From NCBI RefSeq assembly GCF_015159595.1, contig NZ_CP063304.1, positions 434,001 through 498,000 on the forward strand: 64,000 nucleotides of DNA. Reading direction: 5' to 3'. Below the pieces are notes generated by a model that had not been told where the DNA came from, made no database searches, and saw nothing but the letters and a program-made list of their open reading frames with translations. Within the stretch, counting starts at the first letter, position 1; every line of letters begins with the position of its first letter. Positions 27,728 to 37,851 of this stretch are shown here, in pieces. A program made the translations under genes and the position numbers. The DNA comes from Blautia liquoris. Lineage in GTDB: Bacteria; Bacillota; Clostridia; Lachnospirales; Lachnospiraceae.

Positions 27728-28426
27728 GTGTCACAAGAAAATAAGAAAGTAGACGAGAAAATGGAGAATACCGAAAAAGACTTAACGGACATCCATAAAC
27801 AAACGGATCAGATACAGACCGAATCGGATGTCCAGGAGACACCTAAGGAGACGGATCAGCCACAGGATGAGAAAACTGCGGACGATAAGAAGCAGGATCA
27901 GAAAAAAGAAACTGATGAGGAAAAGCAGGAGCTAAAAGAAGATTTAAAAGATGGTGCTAAAGAAAAAGATAAAAAGTTTTTTAAGAGAAAGAAAGACAAA
28001 AAAGACGAGAAAATTGAAGAATTGACAGATCAGCTTAAGCGCCAGATGGCTGAGTTCGATAATTTCAGAAAACGCACGGAGAAAGAAAAATCAGGAATGT
28101 ATTCCATGGGTGCGAAGGATGTTGTGGAGAAAATTCTGCCAGTTGTAGACAACTTCGAAAGAGGACTTGCGACAGCATCGGATATGTCAGATCCTTTTGT
28201 CAACGGGATGAATAAAATTTATAAACAACTAACTCAAGTTATGGAAGATATGGGGGTGACTGCAATTGAAGCAGTCGGAAATAAATTTGACCCCAATCTG
28301 CACAACGCAGTGATGCATGTGGAAGATGAAGATGCAGATGAGAACGTTGTTGTAGAAGAGTTCCAAAAGGGCTATTTATATAAAGACTCTGTCGTACGCC
28401 ACAGCATGGTAAAAGTGGCAAATTGA
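27728..28426 (+). CDS. grpE: Nucleotide exchange factor GrpE
   Basis: 232 residues from GTG 27728. The first about 95 residues are an unusually long, very charged Glu/Asp/Lys/Gln-rich tail; then the coiled coil (LKRQMAEFDNFRKRTEKEKS) and the beta domain (MGVTAIEAVGNKFDPNLHNA, VVEEFQKGYLYKD). GrpE releases ADP from DnaK. The stop codon is followed within 2 bp by the 155-bp dispersed repeat. Confidence 0.95.
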   Translation: MSQENKKVDEKMENTEKDLTDIHKQTDQIQTESDVQETPKETDQPQDEKTADDKKQDQKKETDEEKQELKEDLKDGAKEKDKKFFKRKKDKKDEKIEELTDQLKRQMAEFDNFRKRTEKEKSGMYSMGAKDVVEKILPVVDNFERGLATASDMSDPFVNGMNKIYKQLTQVMEDMGVTAIEAVGNKFDPNLHNAVMHVEDEDADENVVVEEFQKGYLYKDSVVRHSMVKVAN

Positions 28427-28427
28427 T

Positions 28428-28582
28428 ATGATACCAGGGTCAAAAGGTCCTGCGTTTCATGCTTGCATGAAAAAGCATGACCTTGGGACCCGAACAAACA
28501 TGAGAAAGCAACCCGATTAGGGTGTATTTCGAATGTTTGTAGGATTACGTGAGCACAAAGTGCGGAGTAATCCGTGTATCAT
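28428..28582 (+). repeat. Dispersed structured repeat, copy A (155 bp)
   Basis: Bounded by ATGATAC and GTATCAT as 7-bp terminal inverted repeats. It contains three hairpins: GGGTC...GGACCC at 28437-28491, CAAACAT...ATGTTTG, and GGATTAC...GTAATCC with an inner GCAC/GTGC. Its reverse complement occurs at 44230-44384 with a single base difference. A 24-bp direct repeat of the left flank and edge (28422-28445) recurs at 28585-28608. It lies between grpE and dnaK in the heat-shock operon. No coding capacity. Confidence 0.9.
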
Positions 28583-28584
28583 AC

Positions 28585-28608
28585 ATTGATATGATACCAG
28601 GGTCAAAA
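28585..28608 (+). repeat. 24-bp direct repeat of the copy A left edge
   Basis: Identical to 28422-28445, which includes the grpE stop codon. This suggests that the element arrived, or was duplicated, with the flanking bases. Confidence 0.85.
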
Positions 28609-28648
28609 TTCATATAGAATAATCAGGTAATCAGGAGGAATAAAAACT

Positions 28649-30523
28649 ATGAGTAAAATAATTGGTATTGATTTAGGTACAACCAACAGCTGTGTCGCAG
28701 TGATGGAGGGTGGAAAACCAACGGTTATCACGAACACAGAAGGTGCCAGAACGACACCGTCGGTTGTAGCGTTTACAAAAACAGGAGAGAGACTTGTCGG
28801 AGAACCTGCAAAACGTCAGGCTGTTACCAATGCAGACAAGACAATTTCTTCCATCAAGAGACATATGGGAACGGATTATCGTGTTACGATTGAGGGAAAG
28901 AATTATTCACCGCAGGAGATCTCAGCGATGATTCTCCAGAAGATGAAAAGCGATGCAGAAAATTACCTCGGCGAAAAAGTAACAGAGGCAGTGATCACAG
29001 TTCCCGCTTATTTCAATGATGCACAGCGCCAAGCGACAAAAGATGCCGGAAAAATTGCAGGACTTGATGTAAAACGTATTATCAATGAGCCTACAGCGGC
29101 AGCTCTTGCCTATGGCCTGGATAATGAAAAAGAACAGAAAATCATGGTTTATGATCTGGGTGGCGGTACATTTGATGTCTCCGTCATTGAAATTGGAGAC
29201 GGTGTAATTGAAGTATTATCAACCGCTGGAAACAATAAACTGGGCGGCGATGATTTCGATCAGAAGATCGCGGATTACATGATTGCCGAATTTAAGAAGA
29301 ATGAAGGCGTTGATCTGTCCGGTGACAAGATGGCTATGCAGCGTATCAAAGAAGCTGCAGAGAAGGCAAAAAAAGAGCTTTCAAGCGCAACAACGACGAA
29401 TATTAACCTTCCATTTATCACTGCGACTTCAGACGGACCGAAACATTTTGATATGAATCTGACAAAGGCCAAATTTGACGAGCTGACAAGTGATCTTGTC
29501 GAGAAGACAGCAGAGCCGGTTACAAGAGCTCTTTCTGATGCCGGAATCTCAGCTTCTGAACTTGGAAAAGTACTTCTGGTTGGCGGATCTACCCGAATTC
29601 CCGCGGTACAGGACAAAGTAAAACAGCTGACAGGTCATGAACCAAGCAAAAGCCTGAACCCAGATGAATGTGTTGCACTTGGTGCTTCCGTACAAGGTGG
29701 AAAACTTGCAGGGGATTCAGGAGCAGGTGATGTTCTTCTGCTTGATGTCACTCCGTTGTCATTATCCATCGAGACGATGGGTGGAGTTGCCACTCGTCTG
29801 ATTGAACGTAACACAACAATTCCTACTAAGAAGAGTCAGGTGTTCTCGACTGCAGCTGATAACCAGACAGCAGTTGATATCAACGTAGTTCAGGGTGAGC
29901 GTCAATTTGCCAAGGACAATAAATCTCTTGGTCAGTTTCGTCTGGACGGAATTCCACCGGCAAGACGTGGAGTTCCTCAGATTGAGGTTACTTTCGACAT
30001 TGACGCCAACGGTATTGTGAATGTATCTGCAAAGGATCTGGGAACCGGAAAAGAGCAGCATATCACAATTACAGCGGGTTCGAATATGTCTGACAGTGAA
30101 ATAGATAAAGCAGTAAAAGAAGCAGCTGAATTCGAAGCACAGGATAAGGTAAGAAAAGAAGCGATTGATACCAGAAATGAAGCAGACTCAACGGTATTCC
30201 AGATAGAGAAAGCTCTCGAGGAAGTCAAGGATAAGATTTCTGACAGCGATAAATCCACGGTACAGGCTGACCTTGATGCATTGAAAAAACTTCTCGCTGA
30301 CACTCCGGCAGAAGAGACAAGTGAATCACAGGTAGCCGCTATCAAGGCTGCTCAGGAAAAACTGACACAGAGTGCTCAGCCGGTTTTCACTAAGATGTAT
30401 GAAAACATGCAGCAGAATCAGGGCGGAGATGCCTCCGGTCAGGAGCAGGCTGGACCATCGAACGAATCCGGCAATAATGGTGGCGATGACGATGTCGTTG
30501 ATGCAGATTACAAAGAAGTATAA
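28649..30523 (+). CDS. dnaK: Molecular chaperone DnaK (Hsp70)
   Basis: 624 residues. ATPase domain with [38 protein letters not shown] and [14 protein letters not shown]; substrate-binding domain with [17 protein letters not shown]-terminal disordered tail rich in Gly, Gln and Asp ending [15 protein letters not shown]-driven folding chaperone working with DnaJ and GrpE. RBS CAGGAGGAATAAAA before ATG 28649. Confidence 0.98.
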   Translation: MSKIIGIDLGTTNSCVAVMEGGKPTVITNTEGARTTPSVVAFTKTGERLVGEPAKRQAVTNADKTISSIKRHMGTDYRVTIEGKNYSPQEISAMILQKMKSDAENYLGEKVTEAVITVPAYFNDAQRQATKDAGKIAGLDVKRIINEPTAAALAYGLDNEKEQKIMVYDLGGGTFDVSVIEIGDGVIEVLSTAGNNKLGGDDFDQKIADYMIAEFKKNEGVDLSGDKMAMQRIKEAAEKAKKELSSATTTNINLPFITATSDGPKHFDMNLTKAKFDELTSDLVEKTAEPVTRALSDAGISASELGKVLLVGGSTRIPAVQDKVKQLTGHEPSKSLNPDECVALGASVQGGKLAGDSGAGDVLLLDVTPLSLSIETMGGVATRLIERNTTIPTKKSQVFSTAADNQTAVDINVVQGERQFAKDNKSLGQFRLDGIPPARRGVPQIEVTFDIDANGIVNVSAKDLGTGKEQHITITAGSNMSDSEIDKAVKEAAEFEAQDKVRKEAIDTRNEADSTVFQIEKALEEVKDKISDSDKSTVQADLDALKKLLADTPAEETSESQVAAIKAAQEKLTQSAQPVFTKMYENMQQNQGGDASGQEQAGPSNESGNNGGDDDVVDADYKEV

Positions 30524-30553
30524 GAAAGTATAGATAATTAGTAAACGGCAGGG

Positions 30554-30574
30554 AGCGCAGATTATGTCTGCGCT
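30554..30574 (+). other. Hairpin between dnaK and dnaJ
   Basis: AGCGCAGA pairs perfectly with TCTGCGCT around a 5-nt loop, without a T-run. It may set a processing or partial-termination point that lowers dnaJ relative to dnaK. Confidence 0.55.
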
Positions 30575-30601
30575 GTACTGCTGTTAGAAGGTGATAGATA
30601 A

Positions 30602-31759
30602 ATGGCAGAAAAAAGAGATTATTATGAGGTCCTCGGAGTAGATAAGGGTGCGGACGATGCCACATTAAAACGTGCCTATCGTAAACTTGCAAAAAAGTAT
30701 CATCCGGATATGAACCCGGGAGATAAAGAGGCTGAGGCAAAATTTAAGGAAGCGACAGAGGCCTACAGTGTCTTAAGTGATCCGGATAAAAGACATCAGT
30801 ATGATCAGTTTGGTCACGCTGCTTTTGAAAATGGAGGCGGCGGAGCCGGTGGTTTTGGCGGTTTTGATTTCGGCGGTGACATGGGAGACATCTTCGGAGA
30901 CATCTTCGGAGATTTGTTTGGAGGCGGAAGCCGCTCCAGAAGAGCTGATAATGGGCCGGCAAGAGGCGCAAACCTGCGTGCTTCTGTCCATATCACATTT
31001 GAGGAGGCCGTTTTCGGCTGTGACAAAGAGATAGAGCTCACTCTCAAGGACACCTGTAAGACCTGCCATGGAACAGGTGCAAAACCGGGCACTTCGCCGG
31101 AGACTTGCAGTAAGTGTAACGGAACCGGTCAGGTGACCTATACACAGCAGTCTATGTTCGGCACGATCCGTAATGTCCAGACTTGTCCGGAATGCGGCGG
31201 CACTGGAAAGATGATCAGGAATAAATGCTCTGAATGCCATGGAACCGGGTATACGGCGAGTCGTAAAAAGATCCAGGTTTCTATTCCGGCAGGAATTGAT
31301 AATGGCCAGAGCATCCGAATCCGTGACAAGGGAGAACCCGGAAGAAACGGAGGACCCAGAGGAGATCTGCTTGTAGAAGTCATGGTAGCCCGCCATCCAA
31401 TATTTACAAGAGAAGATATGAATATCTATTCCTCGGCTCCGATATCATTCGCACAGGCTGCACTTGGCGGAGATGTCAAGATCAGTACCGTGGACGGAGA
31501 TGTCGTATATACAGTTAAGCCCGGAACTCAGACAGATACCAGAATCCGTCTGAAGGGAAAAGGAGTTCCTTCCTTGCGCAATAAAAACGTTCGCGGGGAC
31601 CAGTATGTGACACTGGTTGTTCAGACACCTCTCAGATTGAATGAAGAAGCAAAAGAAGCACTTCGCAGATTTGATGAGGCGAGTACAAACAGCTTAGGCG
31701 GAAGCGAAAAGAAAAAAAGAGGCTTCATGGATAAAGTAAAAGAAGCTTTTGAAGATTAA
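30602..31759 (+). CDS. dnaJ: Co-chaperone DnaJ
   Basis: 385 residues. J domain at 1-70 with the HPD motif (KYHPDMNPG), a Gly/Phe region (about 77-115, [11 protein letters not shown]), four CxxCxGxG zinc-finger repeats ([35 protein letters not shown]) and a C-terminal substrate domain. It stimulates DnaK ATPase. Full length and intact. Confidence 0.97.
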   Translation: MAEKRDYYEVLGVDKGADDATLKRAYRKLAKKYHPDMNPGDKEAEAKFKEATEAYSVLSDPDKRHQYDQFGHAAFENGGGGAGGFGGFDFGGDMGDIFGDIFGDLFGGGSRSRRADNGPARGANLRASVHITFEEAVFGCDKEIELTLKDTCKTCHGTGAKPGTSPETCSKCNGTGQVTYTQQSMFGTIRNVQTCPECGGTGKMIRNKCSECHGTGYTASRKKIQVSIPAGIDNGQSIRIRDKGEPGRNGGPRGDLLVEVMVARHPIFTREDMNIYSSAPISFAQAALGGDVKISTVDGDVVYTVKPGTQTDTRIRLKGKGVPSLRNKNVRGDQYVTLVVQTPLRLNEEAKEALRRFDEASTNSLGGSEKKKRGFMDKVKEAFED

Positions 31760-31768
31760 CAATATAAC

Positions 31769-31830
31769 GGGTCAAAAAGTTATGCTTTCATGCAGGTGCA
31801 AAGGGCATACCTTTTTGACCCTGTTCTTTT
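31769..31830 (+). terminator. Hairpin terminator after dnaJ, related to the repeat module
   Basis: GGGTCAAAAAG (31769-31779) pairs perfectly with CTTTTTGACCC (31811-31821), and inner bases pair too. It shares the GGGTCAAAA...GACCC frame with hairpin 1 of the dispersed repeat but the interior differs. Confidence 0.7.
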
Positions 31831-31899
31831 CCTTGATATTTTGCCCAAAATCGTGTATTATTATCTATACTTGATTATGAAGGATTGGAAGTAAAAACC

Positions 31900-32853
31900 A
31901 TGAAATGGAATAAATACACATTAAAAACAAGAAGTGAAGCAGAGGATGTCGTGATTGCAGCATTGGCGGATATTGGGATACAGGGCGTTGAAATTGAGGA
32001 CAAACAGCCGCTGACCAGACTGGACAAGGAGCAGATGTTTGTCGATATACTCCCGGATAGTCCTGAGGATGACGGGATTGCTTACCTTCATTTTTATCTG
32101 GATCCCGAAGATGATAATGAGACAATGCTTGGCAATGTAAAGAAAGAACTGGATGAACTTAGGGTATTTATTGATATAGGTGAGGGAACAATCACAGTTT
32201 CAGAAACTGAGGATAAGGATTGGATTAATAATTGGAAAAAGTATTTTCATCAGTTTCATGTGGATGATATCCTAATCATTCCTTCCTGGGAAGAGATACA
32301 GCCGGAGGATACAAAAAAGATGATACTGCATATAGATCCGGGTACGGCTTTTGGAACCGGAATGCATGAAACAACACAGCTTTGCATCCGCCAGCTGAAA
32401 AAATATGTCACAGAGGATACGAATCTTTTGGACGTTGGAACCGGAAGCGGCATATTATCAATCATAGCGTTAAAACTGGGTGCGCAATCTGCGGTGGGTA
32501 CGGATCTTGACCCATGCACGATCAACGCGGTTAAAGAAAACAAAGAGGCAAATCAGATACCGGAAGATGCATTCAGACTGATGATTGGTAATATCATTGA
32601 TGATGAAAAAATACAGTCAAAAGTAGGCTATGAGAGGTATGATATTGTAACGGCAAATATTCTGGCCGATGTGCTGCTCTCGTTGACACCGGTGATTGTT
32701 CATCAGATGAAAAAGGGCGGTATCTACATCACATCCGGGATTTTGGATGTCAAAGAACAGGAAGTGAGAAAGGCAATTGAGGATGCAGGCCTTACAATTG
32801 TTGAGACCACTCGTCAGGGTGAATGGGTGTCTATTACGGCACAGAAGAGGTGA
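31900..32853 (+). CDS. prmA: Ribosomal protein L11 methyltransferase
   Basis: 317 residues from ATG 31900; an in-frame TTG at 31885 is possible but less likely. The PrmA N-terminal substrate domain is followed by the SAM-binding fold with IDPGTAFGTGMHETTQLC and LDVGTGSGILSIIALKLGA, and NILADVLLSLTP. It trimethylates L11. It follows dnaJ and overlaps functionally with rsmE, the common dnaJ-prmA-rsmE order in Firmicutes. Confidence 0.95.
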   Translation: MKWNKYTLKTRSEAEDVVIAALADIGIQGVEIEDKQPLTRLDKEQMFVDILPDSPEDDGIAYLHFYLDPEDDNETMLGNVKKELDELRVFIDIGEGTITVSETEDKDWINNWKKYFHQFHVDDILIIPSWEEIQPEDTKKMILHIDPGTAFGTGMHETTQLCIRQLKKYVTEDTNLLDVGTGSGILSIIALKLGAQSAVGTDLDPCTINAVKENKEANQIPEDAFRLMIGNIIDDEKIQSKVGYERYDIVTANILADVLLSLTPVIVHQMKKGGIYITSGILDVKEQEVRKAIEDAGLTIVETTRQGEWVSITAQKR

Positions 32854-32856
32854 TGC

Positions 32857-33597
32857 ATGTATCGCTTTTTTGTAGAACCCGATCAGATTGAAGAGAAATG
32901 GATTCGTATCCGCGGCAGTGATGTGAATCATATAAAAAATGTCTTAAGGTGCAGAATCGGAGAGGAAATTCGGGTGAGTGCTCAGGGTGATCGGGAGTAT
33001 GCCTGTTGCATTGAGCAGATAGATGAAGATGAAATATTGGCAGAGATTTTGTATATTCAGGAGAACGGTATGGAACTTACATCCAGAATATACCTTTTTC
33101 AGGGAATCCCGAAAGGGGATAAGATGGAGTGGATTATCCAGAAGGCAGTTGAACTCGGAGTGTACGAAGTGATTCCTGTTGATACAAAAAGAAGTGTCGT
33201 AAAACTTGACCGGAAAAAAAAGGAAAATAAAATCAGAAGATGGCAGGCGATTTCCGAGAGTGCTGCAAAGCAGTCAAAGCGCATGATAATTCCAAAGATC
33301 AGTCCGGTTTTAACATTTGACCAGGCGGCCGACAGAGCCGATTCGTTGGATGTTTGTCTGATTCCCTATGAACTTGCAAAAGGATTTCAGAAGACTAGAA
33401 GTATCATGGAAGGAATCAGACCGGGGCAGTCCATTGGGATTTTTATCGGTCCGGAAGGCGGATTTGATGAACAAGAAGTAAAGCTTGCTATAGAACATAA
33501 GATTGTGCCCATCACATTGGGCAGAAGAATTTTGCGCACTGAGACTGCAGGGATGACGGTCTTGTCAATTTTAATGTATCTGCTGGAAGGAAAATAA
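32857..33597 (+). CDS. rsmE: 16S rRNA m3U1498 methyltransferase
   Basis: 246 residues, SPOUT-class methyltransferase. N-terminal PUA-like part (HIKNVLRCRIGEEIRVS), knot region with IGIFIGPEGGFDEQEVKLA and LGRRILRTETAGMTVL. Starts 3 bp after prmA and ends just before the cysteine desulfurase gene, suggesting one transcript. Confidence 0.95.
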   Translation: MYRFFVEPDQIEEKWIRIRGSDVNHIKNVLRCRIGEEIRVSAQGDREYACCIEQIDEDEILAEILYIQENGMELTSRIYLFQGIPKGDKMEWIIQKAVELGVYEVIPVDTKRSVVKLDRKKKENKIRRWQAISESAAKQSKRMIIPKISPVLTFDQAADRADSLDVCLIPYELAKGFQKTRSIMEGIRPGQSIGIFIGPEGGFDEQEVKLAIEHKIVPITLGRRILRTETAGMTVLSILMYLLEGK

Positions 33598-33598
33598 G

Positions 33599-34753
33599 AT
33601 GGAAGTGTATTTTGACAATTCAGCGACGACGAGGTGTTACGATGCGGTCAGGGAGATTGTAGACCATACAATGATGGGGGACTACGGTAATCCCTCTGCC
33701 ATGCATAACAAAGGGGTCGAAGCTGAGAAGTATATAAAAGAATCAAGAGCAGTACTGGCCAGACTGATGAAAGTTCATGACAATGAGATATACTTTACCT
33801 CAGGCGGCACAGAGTCGAATAACTGGGCACTTTTGGGAACGGCGCTGGGAAATCGCAGGCAAGGGAATCACATCATCACAACGGACATTGAACATTCGGC
33901 AGTTTTGGCTCCTCTTACATTTTTAGAGGAACAAGGTTTTGAGATTACAAAATTAGGGGTAGATTCTTCTGGAAGGATCAGCCTGAAAGAGCTGGAGGAT
34001 GCCATTACGGACGAGACGATTCTTGTCTCGGCCATGTATGTGAATAACGAAATTGGTTCCGTACAGGATATAGAGGCGATCGGAGAATTGATTAAGGGGA
34101 AAAATCCAAAGACTTATTTTCATGTAGATGCTACCCAGGCATTTGGAAAGTATAGAATCTATCCCAAAAGATTGAAGGTAGACATGCTTTCAGCCAGTTC
34201 ACATAAATTTCACGGTCCTAAGGGTGCAGGCTTTTTGTATATTAAAGATCATGTAAAGATTCATCCTCTGATTATGGGAGGCGGACAGCAAAACGGTATG
34301 CGTTCCGGCACAGAGAATGTTTCTGGTGTGGCAGGAATGGGAAAAGCCGCTGAACTGATCTATAAGGACCTTGACAAGAATTGTGGGCATCTGTATGAAT
34401 TGAAAAAACACCTGATTTTGGGACTTAAGAAATTCCCTAATGTAGTGATACACGGCATGAATATGGAAGAGGGGGCGCCACATATTGTAAATGCCTCTTT
34501 TGTAGGCGTGCGAAGCGAGGTCATGCTTCACGCTCTGGAAGAACACCAGATCTATGTGTCTGCAGGCAGTGCATGCTCAAGTCACAGAAGATCCGGAAGT
34601 GCCACACTTCTTGCCATAGGATGCCCAAAAGAAGAGAGAGAGTCTGCCGTGAGATTTAGTTTCAGTGAATTCAACACAATCGAAGAGGTTAATTACGTTC
34701 TACGTGTATTGGCGGAACTGCTTCCTATGCTCAGAAGGTATACCAGACATTGA
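33599..34753 (+). CDS. Cysteine desulfurase (NifS/IscS family)
   Basis: 384 residues. PLP lysine in SASSHKFHGPKGAGF (about residue 202) and catalytic Cys in SAGSACSSH (about 325) with the short loop of class I enzymes. It transfers sulfur from cysteine as a persulfide. It lies 12 bp before thiI, which matches the dedicated desulfurase-ThiI pair for 4-thiouridine in tRNA (NifZ-ThiI in Bacillus). The ATG at 33599 is 1 bp after the rsmE stop. Confidence 0.93.
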   Translation: MEVYFDNSATTRCYDAVREIVDHTMMGDYGNPSAMHNKGVEAEKYIKESRAVLARLMKVHDNEIYFTSGGTESNNWALLGTALGNRRQGNHIITTDIEHSAVLAPLTFLEEQGFEITKLGVDSSGRISLKELEDAITDETILVSAMYVNNEIGSVQDIEAIGELIKGKNPKTYFHVDATQAFGKYRIYPKRLKVDMLSASSHKFHGPKGAGFLYIKDHVKIHPLIMGGGQQNGMRSGTENVSGVAGMGKAAELIYKDLDKNCGHLYELKKHLILGLKKFPNVVIHGMNMEEGAPHIVNASFVGVRSEVMLHALEEHQIYVSAGSACSSHRRSGSATLLAIGCPKEERESAVRFSFSEFNTIEEVNYVLRVLAELLPMLRRYTRH

Positions 34754-34764
34754 AAGGAGATAAC

Positions 34765-35943
34765 ATGTACAAGGCATTTTTGATAAAATATGCTGAAATT
34801 GGAATTAAAGGAAAGAACAGGCACTTGTTTGAGGAGGCACTCGTAAGACAGATCTGGCACGCCTTAAAAGACACAGACGGAACATTCAAGGTTGTGCGTG
34901 AGCAAGGAAGAATCTTTGTCTTTGCACAAAGCGAATTCGATTATGAGGAAACTATCGAGGCTTTAAAACATGTGTTTGGAATTGCAGGAATATCTCCGGT
35001 TATTGTACTTGAGGAACTGGAATTCGACGCTCTGGCATCTACTGTAACTGAGTATATAAAAAACCTCTATCACGATGAGAAGAAGACCTTTAAAGTGAAT
35101 GCCAGAAGGGCGAATAAAGAATATCCCATGAATTCCATGGAACTGAACTGTGAACTAGGGGATAGAATTTTAGTTGCCTGTCCAAACCTGAAAGTAGATG
35201 TACACCATCCGGATATCAATCTGACGGTTGAAGTGAGGAAGAAAATATACGTATATTCTGAGACGATATCGGGCCCGGGTGGTATGCCGGTGGGGACGAA
35301 TGGATCTGCCATGCTGCTGCTTTCCGGAGGTATTGATTCTCCTGTTGCAGGTTATATGATTGCAAAGCGCGGAGTGACGCTTGATGCGGTATACTTTCAC
35401 GCACCGCCATATACGAGCGAACGTGCAAAGCAAAAGGTTGTGGATCTTGCAAAAATTGTATCCCGTTACAGCGGACCTGTCAGACTTCACATCGTGAATT
35501 TTACAGATATTCAACTGTACATTTATGATAAATGTCCTCACGACGAACTGACGATTATCATGAGGCGTTATATGATGAAGATTGCAGAACAGTTTGCAGA
35601 AAAGGATAAAGCACTGGGACTGGTCACTGGTGAGAGTATCGGACAGGTAGCAAGCCAGACGATGCAAAGCCTGGTATGTACCAATGAAGTGTGTACGATG
35701 CCTGTGTTTCGCCCCCTGATCGGTTTTGACAAACAGGAGATTGTGGATCTGGCTTTAAAAATCAAAACCTATGATACCTCAGTTCTGCCCTATGAGGACT
35801 GTTGTACGATTTTTGTTGCGAAGCATCCTGTTACGAAGCCAAACATCAACATTATCAGACGTTCGGAACAGAACCTGCAGGAAAAGATCGATGGGATGGT
35901 TCGGACGGCCATAGATACGGCGGAGACGGTCATGGTTGAGTAA
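34765..35943 (+). CDS. thiI: tRNA 4-thiouridine synthase ThiI
   Basis: 392 residues from ATG 34765 (RBS AAAGGAGATAAC); the longer frame at 34750 starts inside the previous gene. N-terminal ferredoxin-like plus THUMP domains (about 1-165), then the PP-loop ATPase motif SGGIDSPVAGYMIAKRG (about residue 187). It ends without the rhodanese domain of the E. coli enzyme, as is usual in Firmicutes. It thiolates U8 of tRNA with sulfur from the adjacent desulfurase. Confidence 0.95.
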   Translation: MYKAFLIKYAEIGIKGKNRHLFEEALVRQIWHALKDTDGTFKVVREQGRIFVFAQSEFDYEETIEALKHVFGIAGISPVIVLEELEFDALASTVTEYIKNLYHDEKKTFKVNARRANKEYPMNSMELNCELGDRILVACPNLKVDVHHPDINLTVEVRKKIYVYSETISGPGGMPVGTNGSAMLLLSGGIDSPVAGYMIAKRGVTLDAVYFHAPPYTSERAKQKVVDLAKIVSRYSGPVRLHIVNFTDIQLYIYDKCPHDELTIIMRRYMMKIAEQFAEKDKALGLVTGESIGQVASQTMQSLVCTNEVCTMPVFRPLIGFDKQEIVDLALKIKTYDTSVLPYEDCCTIFVAKHPVTKPNINIIRRSEQNLQEKIDGMVRTAIDTAETVMVE

Positions 35944-35946
35944 AAA

Positions 35947-35994
35947 AAGCAGCTGCTGATGCAGCTGCTTCGGTCTGCCCTTATGGGGCTGACC
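35947..35994. terminator. Two tandem hairpins between thiI and the minus-strand HPr-like gene
   Basis: AAGCAGCTGC/GCAGCTGCTT (35947-35956 and 35961-35970, loop TGAT) and GGTCTGCCC/GGGCTGACC (35972-35980 and 35986-35994, one central mismatch). They separate converging genes and probably end both transcripts. Confidence 0.65.
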
Positions 35995-36016
35995 AGATAT
36001 CTGTTCCATTATTTCA

Positions 36017-36250
36017 TCAAACAAGGTATGGGTTTAATACAGCCAAAACCGCCTCCAGATTTTCACCTTCGGAGTGAATGTTGAGGTCGATCGGTTTTGA
36101 TAAATCCAAGCTGAATATTCCCATGATGGATTTTGCATCTATTACGTACCTTCCGGATACTAAGTCAAAATCAAAATCAAATTTGGAAATATCATTGACA
36201 AATGATTTTACTTTGTCAATTGAATTGAGTGAAATCTGTACTGTTTTCAT
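36017..36250 (-). CDS. HPr-like protein lacking the phosphorylatable histidine
   Basis: 77 residues, ATG at 36250 after GGGAGGATTTT on the minus strand. The fold signature of HPr is present (VIDAKSIMGIFSLDLSKPID, with the Ser46-equivalent in KSIMG), but the active-site region where HPr has GIHARPA reads SIDKVKSF, so His15 is missing. It therefore cannot carry phosphate in the PTS by the normal route. It resembles Crh-like regulators that keep only the Ser site. Short, lone gene between thiI and mtaB. Confidence 0.8.
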   Translation of the reverse strand: MKTVQISLNSIDKVKSFVNDISKFDFDFDLVSGRYVIDAKSIMGIFSLDLSKPIDLNIHSEGENLEAVLAVLNPYLV

Positions 36251-36455
36251 TGATAAAATCCTCCCTGAACTTAAGTTGAGTTAATGAGACCTTTTTTAGA
36301 TAACTATTAACTATCAACGGGGAAAATATAATTTTGATAGTATAGTATCATCGTCATAATAATCTTACATTTTATGGCAGTAAAAGTCAAGGCGAAAACG
36401 CACAAATAAACATAAAAATCTTTGGTAAATATTTAGAGAAAGTAGGGAGAATATA

Positions 36456-37793
36456 ATGAGCAGGACAGTAGCTTTTCATAACCTGGGATGTAAAGTTAAC
36501 GCTTACGAGATGGAGGCCATGCAGCAGGAACTTGAGGAAGACGGATATCAGGTTGTCCCATTCTCACCCGGAGCAGACGTCTATATTATCAATACGTGTA
36601 CGGTTACGAACATCGCAGACAGAAAATCCAGACAAATGTTGCACAAGGCCAGAAAGATGAATCCTCATGCGGTTGTAATTGCAGCCGGGTGTTATGTGCA
36701 GACGCAAGGCGAAAAAGTTGTGAAAGATTCGGCGATTGACATTGTATTAGGGAATAATGAGAAACATAAGTTGACAGAAATCCTGAAAGAATACAAAAAT
36801 GCAGATCTTTTCGATAATAAGGAAAAAACAGACGCGGACATGCATATGATTGATATTAATCACACCAGTGAATACGAGCCGTTATCTATCGCACGGACTG
36901 GAGATTACACCAGAGCATATATTAAAGTCCAGGATGGGTGCGATCAGTTTTGCTCTTACTGTATCATACCTTTCGCCCGGGGACGTGTCAGAAGCCGTCA
37001 AAAGAAAGATATCATAGAGGAATGCAGGAGACTTGCAAAAAACGGTCATCAGGAGATGGTGCTCACAGGGATACATCTGAGCTCCTATGGGAAGGACTTT
37101 GAGGAAAAGGACTCTTTCTTAGACTTGATCCGTGCAGTTTGTGAGATTGACGAGGTAAAAAGAGTGCGGCTTGGATCACTAGAGCCGCGGATTATTACGG
37201 AGGAGTTTGCAAAAGAAATTTCCTCTCTCGATAAGGTTTGTCCGCACTTTCACCTTTCACTTCAAAGCGGCTGCGATGCAACACTTGTACGGATGAATCG
37301 AAAATATACATCGAGGGAATATATGGAAAGCTGCAGGATATTGCGAAACTACTATGAAAATCCCGCACTTACGACCGACATTATCGTGGGATTCCCCGGT
37401 GAAACATCAAAAGAATTCGAGGAGTCGAAAGCTTTTGTAGAATCAATTCATTTCTTCGAGACACATGTATTCAAGTATTCAAAAAGAGAAGGAACCAAGG
37501 CGGCTGCGATGCCCTGTCAGATTCCGGAGAATGTAAAACATGAACGAAGCCAGATTTTGATCACTCTGGACAAAAAAAGACGTGTTGAATACATGGACCA
37601 GTTTGCAGGAAAACGGGTAGAGGTGTTATTTGAAGAACTGCAGGAGATCGATAACGAACGGTATTATACAGGCTATACCCGCGAATATATCAGAGCTGCA
37701 GTCAAATCTGAGACTTCGCTTTCCGGTACACGGGTGCCGGTTATCATTCACTCCCAAAAAGATAATTTGCTTCTGGGCGAAACTTGCCATTGA
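36456..37793 (+). CDS. mtaB: tRNA t6A37 methylthiotransferase MtaB
   Basis: 445 residues, radical-SAM methylthiotransferase. N-terminal cluster cysteines in HNLGCKVNAYE (Cys12), NTCTVTN and AGCYVQ; radical-SAM C-x3-C-x2-C in GCDQFCSYCIIPFARG (about 162-169); C-terminal TRAM-like region. It makes ms2t6A in tRNAs. RBS TAGGGAG before ATG 36456. The 205-bp gap upstream carries divergent promoters that I could not place firmly. Confidence 0.94.
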   Translation: MSRTVAFHNLGCKVNAYEMEAMQQELEEDGYQVVPFSPGADVYIINTCTVTNIADRKSRQMLHKARKMNPHAVVIAAGCYVQTQGEKVVKDSAIDIVLGNNEKHKLTEILKEYKNADLFDNKEKTDADMHMIDINHTSEYEPLSIARTGDYTRAYIKVQDGCDQFCSYCIIPFARGRVRSRQKKDIIEECRRLAKNGHQEMVLTGIHLSSYGKDFEEKDSFLDLIRAVCEIDEVKRVRLGSLEPRIITEEFAKEISSLDKVCPHFHLSLQSGCDATLVRMNRKYTSREYMESCRILRNYYENPALTTDIIVGFPGETSKEFEESKAFVESIHFFETHVFKYSKREGTKAAAMPCQIPENVKHERSQILITLDKKRRVEYMDQFAGKRVEVLFEELQEIDNERYYTGYTREYIRAAVKSETSLSGTRVPVIIHSQKDNLLLGETCH

Positions 37794-37851
37794 ATTTTTT
37801 CGTAAAGTATATTAGAATGAAATAGATATCAATGAACGAGGACGTGAAAAA

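Noticed and set aside
30773-31396. Long minus-strand frame (207 codons) inside dnaJ
   Set aside because: Shadow of a clearly real gene; it has no family pattern and no RBS.
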